Shown here: piece after piece, positions 56,344 through 64,000 of the stretch
How positions within the stretch are numbered: the first letter of the stretch is position 1
How the letters are laid out: every line of letters starts with the position of its first letter
DNA from: Selaginella moellendorffii
Lineage: Eukaryota > Streptophyta > Lycopodiopsida > Selaginellales > Selaginellaceae
Reading direction: 5' to 3'
Assembly: GCF_000143415.4 (NCBI RefSeq)
Contig: NW_003314316.1
Location: forward strand, 391,220 to 455,219
DNA: 64,000 nucleotides
Notes under the pieces: generated by a model
Database searches by the model: none
What the model was told of the DNA's origin: nothing
Seen by the model: only the letters and a program-made list of their open reading frames with translations
Program-made: the position numbers and the translations under genes

Positions 56344-58537
56344 TTACTTGAGTCCGTGGAGCGTGGGTGCCCAGTAGTCGGCTCCGTTATCGTTAGCCAC
56401 CTGTAAAGTGCAGGACACCGGTACCAGGCATAGACCCCGGCTTCTGAGATCTTGCCTGTCCTCGCAGATTTTTCCATGCTCCTGGGCCACGCATGTCAAG
56501 TTTTTAGTCGAAGTTTGGACAAGCAATGCTAGTAAGTAAGTCGGCTTACGGTTTGCCGTGTCGTCGTACTGACCCCGGCTGGTTTCATGTAAGGCGAGCT
56601 GAGCACCTTCAGATCCAACATAGTTAAAGAAAGAAGCGACTAGAACTGGGGAGAGTGCTTGTTTTACCTGGACTTGTTCGTGCAGGAACTTGATGTACCC
56701 GATCGCTTCCAGCAATACGGAGGCTGTGTCAGTCTGCACAACGTCGACTTGGTTGACATGAATCAGCGTACATAAACAGGTACTCTTTACCTTTCCAAAT
56801 GGCGAGACCAATTGCTGGAGTGCTGATATTCTCTCTCCAAGCTTCTCTTTCCTCACCTGCATCTGCATTTCCATTTCCAAAAACTTAATCAGCTCCAGGT
56901 ACAAGGATCAGCCCCTATTTATTGTTCTGCTCATTAAAGTCAGCATCTACTGGAAGCTTGACTAGGAACTTGTCCTAAAGACTCATGCAGGATTCCTTAG
57001 TAGTAAATGCATAGAACTAATGCCTGGAAACGTTGTGCAGGCACCTACCTTGAAAGGGAAGGAGTTGCTATTTTCAAGCTTGGGTCTTTTCGAGAACAGC
57101 TCGGGCTCGCCGCTGCTGCTGCTTGCAACCCCTCCAAAGAGGCCCGGTACCCGGTCACTCGTCGCAGGTTCATCGTCATCCTGCATCAATTTATAGTAAT
57201 CAGAATCGATGCGTTCGAGCGAGTTCTAAGTGTGTATGTGATCCTCTCGTCTTAGGAGATGTTACCTGGTGCTTTGGGATCACGGCCTCCTGGAGCTGTA
57301 CCGTAGAACCACGATCCCGAGTATCCACATCTGTCGTCTTTCGTTTGTTTCTTTCGTATGACTCGGTGGATTTTCCTGCAGAATTCGACGGCAGCACCTC
57401 CGAGAGCATTGCAGGCAGCCTGCTGGAGCGCGTAAGCCACATTTCCGGAGTGTCCTGGCTGCCGCTGAGGAGCTGACCGAGGTGACTGCAACTCGCACTC
57501 GCAGCAGCTGTGGCATCCGGGATTGGCCTATCGGCTTGGCGCAAGAGATCCATAAAGTTACCGATTTTGGACGAACTTGTCGCGGTGGAAGACCTCTGGA
57601 GCGCCAGGACCTTATCGTCGATGACCAGACCATTGCGGCCACCGAGAAAGAACTCCTCTTCGTGCTTGATCACCGGCGGAGGGACTTGCATTTCAACCTG
57701 GTACATTGAACTCAAGCCTCGGCTTCCCGGCGACATCAAAACTGGATTTTGCAAGCTCCGATGAGTATCTTCCGAGCAGCTTCGAGACATTAATTCCGCC
57801 GTTCTACAGACGAGAAGCGCGTCCACCGCATAGCCTTGACTGGAATTCCTGGACAGAAAGGCGCAAAGAGAAGAGAAATTATATCGGAAAGGCTTTGAAC
57901 ACTCGAGATCGCGAAACTTAAAAGACACCGAAAAAATTCTTCTTACAGAATTGGAGTGCCGTATGCATCGTGCGCCTGATCGTCGAAGAGACTATCAGCC
58001 CGAGTCGACCACTTCGCACACTCGGCTTCCACTTCCAATAATGAGGCGGACTTTGGAGCGGGAGACTGGGAAGGTAGATTATTCCACGCAATCTGCTGAT
58101 GCTGCTGATGCATTTCCTTTTGTCTAGTCTGGTTATTGCAGCTTCCATTGCGCGAGCTCGGCCTGCGACAAGAGAAACAAACGAGTCGAGTCAACACGCT
58201 TGTCAAGCTCGAAGTTTGAAGCATCTCATGGCTGGAGCTCGGGTGGCCGAGCTCGGGGACAGACTTACATCTCACAGAAAGTCGGAGCTGGAGAAGGCGG
58301 ACATTGATCGGGAGTGGAGGTGGAGCTGCCTTCTGAGTTGGCACTAAGCGGGCTTTGGACCAAGGCTGCGGCTCGTTGCCAGCCGGAGGAATCAAGCCCG
58401 GTTGTTGCTAGAGAGACGAGCTTGGTTGCAGAGTCAGCCCGACTTAACAGGCCAGCAGCTTCGCATTCTCTGACGACGAACCTGTTGTCCAGCCGGAAGG
58501 AATTGTGCTGCTGTTGCTGCTGCTGATGCTGCCACAT
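56344..58537 (-). CDS. bHLH transcription factor of the bHLH112/123 group
   Basis: Eight exons (58269-58537, 57947-58162, 57266-57848, 57049-57180, 56791-56856, 56668-56733, 56550-56606, 56344-56460) give 501 aa. The N terminus begins with a Gln/His run (MWQHQQQQQQH). The bHLH is of the atypical group: RPKLENSNSFPFKVRKEKLG, then ERISALQQLVSPFGKTDTAS and VLLEAIGYIKFLHEQVQ, with VLSSPYM just after. The C-terminal motif DLRSRGLCLVPVSCTLQVAN and ending DYWAPTL are typical of this plant subfamily, linked in angiosperms to stress responses, root and flowering control. The last two exon junctions are inferred from phase; I chose the acceptor before DRQDLRSRG. Confidence 0.85.
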
Positions 58538-61393
58538 TGAAATCGTTGCTGCTTCAACAACAACAACACCGCCGCCGCCAGCAGCGCCACCCGTGCATCT
58601 GCGAATCGCCACCACCACCGCTGACTCAACTCGGGGCTCCCGAAACTAGGCCGCATCAATCAGTGCGCGACTCAAAACGTTTTCCTCTTAAAAAAGTGCT
58701 GCTGCTGCTGCTGCTGCCGCTACTTCTCGGGAGGGCTCGGACACTACGCTCGATGCACACACTCACTGGCTAGCCACATGCTCAAAGAACACTACGACCA
58801 CCATCGCCTCGACTTTCAGTACACACTTTGAAGAGAAACGAAAGAGTTTCTCTCGAGTTTCTCTCAGTTTCTCCCAGCACACCGGCAGCAGCAAAACAGG
58901 AAAACCAACAGCAGTGGTAAGCCGATTTTGCTCTCGGGGCTACTAATGTTTCTCACTGCCACGCCTAGGAAGGAAAGGAGCTCACAGCTACAACTACAAA
59001 GACAAAAGGAATGCGCCTGACTGACGACTGTTCACCAGTGCACACACACACACACACTACACACTCTTTGCTTGGGTCTGGAGGTATGTATGCAAGTATT
59101 ATATCGTCGTCTTCTTTTTCATTACCTCTCTCTCCTGCGAGGGACCTGATTACTTTCTTCTGCCTTGCAGGTCACGTAAGGCGGGATGCCACAATTTTGA
59201 GACTTTCGGCACAGCACTGGCAGCTGCTGTGCTGCTGCTGCTGCTGCTGCTGCTTCGTCAGGAAACAAAGCGTATGTATGTATACGTACATTCTCTCAAG
59301 ACTCCTTTTGTATCTCTCTCGGCTCACGACATCTCTATGAGCTCCGGAGCTCTCTCAGCGAGGAAAGTACTTTGCGATTCTAGTCTAGTTTTGCTTTTAA
59401 GCTTTAGCTGTCCAGAGATTGGATTCCGATCAATCACTCGTCTTGATCGGACTGGCTAAGCGCTGCTCGACTTGCAGAGGTCGTTTTGTCCGACCGATCG
59501 ATCGATTTGTCGCAGGGAACAGCACAGCGAGCGAGCGAGCGAAATCTCGTGAAGGGCAAGAAACCAAAGTCTATACACACACCGCGCTCGCTCTAAAGCT
59601 ACAAAGAGCCGCTGCCAAATGGGAGTGATGAAAGTCACATGATATGATGTGATGGGGTACCATACCATACATGGTCCCCATCATAGGAGAAGTCACATGG
59701 GTCCATGATGACTCCATGGACATGCCCGCCCCTTACCGTGTGGGTCCACCGTACGTACGGCACCGAGATGGAAGAAAAAGAACGCGGTCGGTGAAAAGAG
59801 ATTTTTGTGCGCCTACCTGGCAACATCATTGCCGCCGGCTCTGCCGATCTGACGGCTGTGATGTGAACCCCGGTTAAGCTGCTAACCTCTCGCGGCAAAG
59901 GTAAAATGACATAGGCCTCACCTAACCCTAAAGTGTCGCTTTCACACACCGACAAAACCGGCAGGGAGGGCAAAAAAAACTGAAACGTCAAGGTTGACCT
60001 CATCTGACGGGCGCCCGGCGCGAAGCAAGGGGTTTTTAGAGGCCGTCAAATACGTCCTCTGGCAAGCGTGACGGGCGGGCGTCAGGAATATTTGAAGTTT
60101 GTGTCACGCCTGACACGTGTCACGATCACAGCCGGTCAAAGCGGGTTAGGTTTGGGCGAAGAATTAGGTCAGAAAAAGGTGGTGGCGGAAGTTGAAAAGT
60201 CAATAGGCGTTTCTTTAAAGAAAATTGTCTAAACTAGCGGGAAAGGTCAAAGGGAGACAACAGTTCCAATCAAACAATGCACAAAACAAGAGAGATTAGA
60301 TCGCTCTTTGTCTTGATTTGTGTTCTTTCATTGAAGTTGGCCATGGTTTTTTCCATTCCAGTGAAGGTGACAATGAATGGGTCTCTCATCTCAGTCACTT
60401 TCCACTCTTAATTTGCAACACTATGCTTTGGTGAAAGCTGATCTCATCCATTTGACTCGCCCCACTAGTTTTCTCGCCAATCCCTTAGAAAAACACTTAG
60501 AAGAATCCATTCTCAAGTCCACAACACATGGCATTATTTGCTGCCAGTTTAGAATAACCCGCCCCCGAAGTTCCAGTGATCTTTCGCCGCTCAAAGTCAA
60601 GAACACCCCAATTTAAATCCGTTGCTGCGTCAATCCAGATAAAAACAACAACTGTGCACAGAATGGCAGATCGATTAAACAACGCCAGCGTATCAGACTG
60701 GAAAGGAAAGTTTAGAGCATACCACCTACGAAGAAGAAACCTTGGCGAGAGTCGTCCAACAAGCTGTAAAAACTATTACAGGGAATGAAGCAAAGAGAGG
60801 AAAACTAGAACTAAAAAACGCAAGCGAGAATGAGAGAAACATACTGCTCGTCTCGTGAAGGAAATGACGAAGGTTGTCGTCTACGAACTTCAAACTCCCG
60901 AGTAGTCCATCCAAACCACGTTCGATACTTGAATGCCTACAGAAAAAATTTCATGGTGAAGAGCATCCGACAAACGCCGTGGCGGCGAGCCACGGGAAGG
61001 CGAGAAAGAATCACGCTAGAAATTTAATAAGCCAAGCAAGGAGAGAAGACGAGACAAGCAATAGAGAAATGGAAAGAAAAAAGAAGAACACGTACGTGGC
61101 TAAGTCGCAATAGTCCAACTGTTGGCTTTTGTCGACTTGCTTGAGCTCACACGGGATCCTCTTCCAGGATTTTGCGATGATGGGACGCCTTCAGAAAGCT
61201 CGAAGCCTGCTGCTGCTACGTTGCTTAAACGCTACATTCCCTGCAGTGGACTTCGCGGAATTCCCCAAACGTACAACTATTTCCCTGGCACACCTCTTGC
61301 AGTGAATGGCCTCCCAGAGCTGACACTGTTTCCCCCGTGAGATCTCCTGTCTTCTCAGAATTCCCAGAACTGTAGCTATGTCCCGGTGCTACT
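58538..61393. other. Long upstream/intergenic region with CTG repeats
   Basis: Nearly 2.9 kb between the bHLH start and the Bin3-type gene. It holds trinucleotide CTG runs at 58698-58717 and 59231-59253, a CA run near 59040, several GATC-rich palindromes and a CACGTG G-box at 60114-60119. I expect the 5' UTR and promoter of the bHLH gene in the first kilobase. An open plus-strand frame at 61122-61340 (ending NGLPELTLFPP) has no family I know. Confidence 0.45.
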
Positions 61394-62830
61394 CTACTTG
61401 TGGTAGACAAAAAGCGGCCGCCTGAATCCGGACTTATCACTCGGCAGCTCCGAGCTGATCTCTTCGTAGAACTTGAATCCAATCTTCTCGGTCAGAATGC
61501 TGGGGAAGTTGTCCGGCCGGAGTTTTATTCTCTGGAAGTTCTTTCTCGTCACCTCGGAAACTCTCCGCTTCTTGCTGTATGATTCCCACGGCTGAGGCTC
61601 CAGCACCAGGCGGCCACCCGGCCGCAGCTCCTTGAAAACCTTCGCGAAGAACTTGAGGAGGCCCTCGTCGCCCCAGTTGAGATGAATCCACTTGGAAATG
61701 CTCAAGCAGAGGATGGTGTCGTACGTCCCGGGCTTGCAATAAACGTCGAGGTAGTTCTGAGTTTTGAATGTAACTCTCTCCGAAAGCTCTAGCCCGCTTA
61801 AAACATTATCACCAGCTTCTTTTGCAGTGTGCTTTCCGCCAGCTACGACCCCACACATGGCAGCTTTTTGCACGACGGCTGCTTCCTCAGAATCTGTGCT
61901 TGGAGTTTTCCCAGAATTCTTCTGTTCACCACCTTGCTTGAAAGGGTACCCCTCGTCAGCTTCTTCCATCGAGTTAGCCTGCGATCCTCCATTCACTCCA
62001 AACACAGTTTCCTCGTTTTTCTGCTCACCATTTTCCTTCGCGTCTGGTTCAACTTTGTTAGCCTCCATTTTCTCTTTCTCTTCGACACCATCACTTGTGT
62101 GAGAAGCTAGAAATTCTTTCTCTGTCACTCCGTTTTCGCTACCCTCAAAATGTACTGCCGTAGCTGTTTCCACAGAATTGTCGCCTTGCGTCCTCACAGA
62201 AACCACCTCAACAAAGCTTCTCTCGGCTTCTTTCTCACAACTTTCCACGGCAGCCATGCTTTCGTGTTTGACACCATCTTTTTCCTCGGCAGCTCTCATT
62301 TTCCCGATTCCTTTCTCTTCGACAACATCTTTCTCGTCGTCGTGGCACGTTGCAAGCTCTTTCTCGTTTTCGCCACCATCGTCATTGGCAGCCGCGGCTA
62401 CTTTTCCACCAAAACCCACCTTTTGCGTGTCGATCCTCCTCGCCGTTTCTTCGAGGCATTTCTCCTCGGCAATTCTCTCATCATCTTCTACTTTTCTCTC
62501 GTCCTCCTTGCTTTTCTCCTCCTTCTCCAGAGCTTCCACTTCGTGCTGTAGATTGCATCGTGCCTTGTAGATAAGCTTGCTATCAATGTCCACTCCCACC
62601 ATGCTCTTACAGCAAAACTTCACCGCCAGCGCGATCGTCACATGCCCCTCGTTGCACCCAATGTCGAGACAATCCCTGTTCTCGATCCATTCCCGCTTGA
62701 AAACACTGACTCTCGGATCCTCCTCTAGCGTCTTCCCGACCCGGTAGCCATAGTAGAACGGATAGTTCCCATAGACATATTCCGGTTTCTTCCGTTTCTT
62801 CCCGCAATCCTGCTGCTGCGATCCCTGCAT
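61394..62830 (-). CDS. Bin3/MePCE-type RNA methyltransferase with a long acidic insertion
   Basis: One exon encodes 478 aa. The start gives YVYGNYPFYYGYR, the Bin3 N-terminal signature, followed by motif I CLDIGCNEGHVTIALAVKF and MVGVDIDSKLIYKARCNLQ. After a charged insertion (about residues 98-348) the fold resumes with YDTILCLSISKWIHLNWGDE, FAKVFKELRPGGRLVLEPQP, the WESYSKK region and the C-terminal GFRRPLFVYHK. Bin3-family enzymes add a methyl group to the 5' gamma-phosphate of small RNAs such as 7SK or U6 using S-adenosylmethionine. The insertion is Lys/Glu-rich with loose repeats and is probably disordered. The start is set at the Met before GSQQQDCGKKRKKPEY; an upstream in-frame start at 62917 is not an ATG-supported choice. 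Confidence 0.88.
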   Translation of the reverse strand: MQGSQQQDCGKKRKKPEYVYGNYPFYYGYRVGKTLEEDPRVSVFKREWIENRDCLDIGCNEGHVTIALAVKFCCKSMVGVDIDSKLIYKARCNLQHEVEALEKEEKSKEDERKVEDDERIAEEKCLEETARRIDTQKVGFGGKVAAAANDDGGENEKELATCHDDEKDVVEEKGIGKMRAAEEKDGVKHESMAAVESCEKEAERSFVEVVSVRTQGDNSVETATAVHFEGSENGVTEKEFLASHTSDGVEEKEKMEANKVEPDAKENGEQKNEETVFGVNGGSQANSMEEADEGYPFKQGGEQKNSGKTPSTDSEEAAVVQKAAMCGVVAGGKHTAKEAGDNVLSGLELSERVTFKTQNYLDVYCKPGTYDTILCLSISKWIHLNWGDEGLLKFFAKVFKELRPGGRLVLEPQPWESYSKKRRVSEVTRKNFQRIKLRPDNFPSILTEKIGFKFYEEISSELPSDKSGFRRPLFVYHK

Positions 62831-63114
62831 CTTACCTCGCCCTAGCGCTCGATCAATGGATCGATCGATCGGGAGCCCGCCTAAAACCCCGGAAATTTCA
62901 AGAACCCTGGCGCCCAAGAACCCTAATCCCTGGATCTTTATTGGAGATCGAATCGACGGCTAGGATGGAGTGATCGGGCGGTTAGAAGAAACTCTCGTGA
63001 AAGGGTGTTGGTGATCATCCCTATATGAATGATGAGACGATGGGCAAGAAATATTTTAGGGCTCGCGGACAAGAGCGGCCTTGATAGGGTGCGATCGATC
63101 GATCGCTGGGCGCG

Positions 63115-64000
63115 ATGGAGCCGTGCCCGTCGCTCACATCCAACAAGAGGGTAACGCCGCCAGGGATCGCGATCTCGCGGAGCCTCAGCGGCCGGCAGTT
63201 CCAGTATGGATTCTACCGATTCCTCGTCCTCGCGCTCACATTCGTGGCCTACGCATGCTACCACGCGTCGCGCAAGCCGCCAAGCATCGTCAAGAGCGTG
63301 CTCGACCCCGAGCGATCGAGCAGCGGTGAGAATCAGGGCTGGTATCCATTTAATGGCAGGAACGGCAAGGTCAGGCTTGGCGAGGTGGATCTCGCGTTCC
63401 TCGCCTTCTACGCCTTCGCAATGTTCTTTGCGGGGCATCTGGGTGACACGATGGATCTCAGAGTTTTTCTCAGCATTGGCATGGTCGGCAGTGGGATCTT
63501 CGTGTGCCTCTTTGGCATGGCCTACTGGTGGAACATCCACGACTTCTACTACTTTATGTTCGTCCAGATCATGGCGGGGCTGTTCCAAGCAACAGGGTGG
63601 CCATCGGTCGTCGCCATCGTCGGGAACTGGTTTGGAAAATCTAAGCGAGGTCTCATCATGGGCATCTGGAACGCTCACACGTCAGTTGGAAACATCATCG
63701 GATCGCTCGTCGCGGCTAGCGCGCTGGAGCTCGGCTGGGGATACTCTTTCATCTTTCCGGGAGTTTTGATAATCGTAGCCGGGATCCTGGTGTTTCTGTT
63801 CCTGGTGGTGGAGCCAGCGGACGTGGATTTGCCGAGCCCAGCGGAGGTGGAGGCGACCGAGAACGCAACAAAGGTGGCGGTGTCGTCGAGCTCGCTGAGA
63901 ATCAGCGAACCTGCTCGAGACGACTTGGAAGCTCCTCTCATCTCTTCGGCTCAGCAGCAGCACAGCCGAGCAAAGAGCCCCGAGCGTGGAAAGGCCGTGG
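63115..64000 (+). CDS. Glycerol-3-phosphate transporter-like MFS protein, 5' part
   Basis: The frame is open from ATG 63115 to the window end (295 codons, no stop), so the gene is cut. It matches plant G3Pp (GlpT-like) carriers of the major facilitator superfamily: FLVLALTFVAYACYHASRKP in helix 1, GEVDLAFLAFYAFAMFFAGH, LRVFLSIGMVGSGIFVCLFG, FVQIMAGLFQATGWPSVVAI, the loop motif GNWFGKSKRGLIMGIWNAHT, and SFIFPGVLIIVAGILVF. The end of the visible part is the Ser/Glu-rich central cytosolic loop. Plant members are linked to phosphate starvation. The start is divergent from the Bin3-type gene, 284 bp away. Confidence 0.88.
   Translation, partial: MEPCPSLTSNKRVTPPGIAISRSLSGRQFQYGFYRFLVLALTFVAYACYHASRKPPSIVKSVLDPERSSSGENQGWYPFNGRNGKVRLGEVDLAFLAFYAFAMFFAGHLGDTMDLRVFLSIGMVGSGIFVCLFGMAYWWNIHDFYYFMFVQIMAGLFQATGWPSVVAIVGNWFGKSKRGLIMGIWNAHTSVGNIIGSLVAASALELGWGYSFIFPGVLIIVAGILVFLFLVVEPADVDLPSPAEVEATENATKVAVSSSSLRISEPARDDLEAPLISSAQQQHSRAKSPERGKAV

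Noticed and set aside
61122..61340. 72-codon plus-strand frame ending NGLPELTLFPP
   Set aside because: It looks protein-like and might be a last exon, but I could not find matching upstream exons or name a family.

Overview
The window looks like nuclear DNA of a lycophyte, most likely a Selaginella (inference). The support is: compact genes with many short GT-AG introns, mostly about 50-80 bp; proteins of land-plant type (TGD4, temperature-induced lipocalin, PDCB-type X8 protein, DAR GTPase 3, HMCES-type SRAP protein, CAND2/TPRA1 membrane protein, bHLH factors); and several large intronless PPR genes, typical of a plant with heavy organellar RNA editing. GC-rich gene blocks alternate with AT-rich, transposon-rich islands.

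Layout. 1-7196 is repeat-derived: decayed LTR retrotransposon remains, a 12-bp/6-bp minisatellite (2713-3245), and a Ty3/gypsy pol riddled with changes that look like C-to-T decay (5260-6860). 7197-18241 is gene-dense: TGD4, a kynurenine/methionine-type aminotransferase, two PPR proteins (one with a DYW-type deaminase tail), a lipocalin, a small callose-binding-type X8 protein with a duplicated last exon, and an intronless beta-propeller lactonase. 18297-21585 holds a tRNA-Thr(CGT), its deleted pseudogene, a secreted aegerolysin-like protein whose 3' end forms a 42-bp perfect hairpin, an F-box relic and a small secreted repeat protein. 21777-31555 carries a Pol I-type 5'-3' exonuclease, a DnaJ-type zinc-finger protein, a bHLH factor, a PPR pseudogene derived from the DYW gene, DAR GTPase 3, SF3B5 and an unrecognised CxxC protein.

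31556-40300 is an AT-rich island. It contains a decayed Ty3/gypsy element on the minus strand with identifiable LTRs (33226-37406), a CT microsatellite and a 499-bp assembly gap. 40349-64000 is again gene-dense: an alpha/beta hydrolase; then a seven-gene minus-strand run (RING-H2, HMCES, PPR, EMB1417-like PPR, Mpv17/PMP22, a plastid NAD(P)-binding protein, CAND2/TPRA1); then a WD40 protein, a second bHLH factor, a Bin3/MePCE methyltransferase and the 5' part of a glycerol-3-phosphate transporter.

Common threads. Many products act on organelle biogenesis: RNA editing or processing (PPRs), plastid ribosome assembly (DAR GTPase 3), plastid lipid import (TGD4), organellar DNA (exonuclease) and plastid redox or folding (DnaJ zinc finger). 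Five gene pairs are head-to-head with 59-284 bp between start codons, and telo-box-like AACCCTA motifs sit just upstream of most start codons. The best candidates for something undescribed are the aegerolysin-like gene with its hairpin 3' end, the duplicated X8 terminal exon, the near-abutting PPR-PPR-HMCES array and the shared telo-box arrangement.
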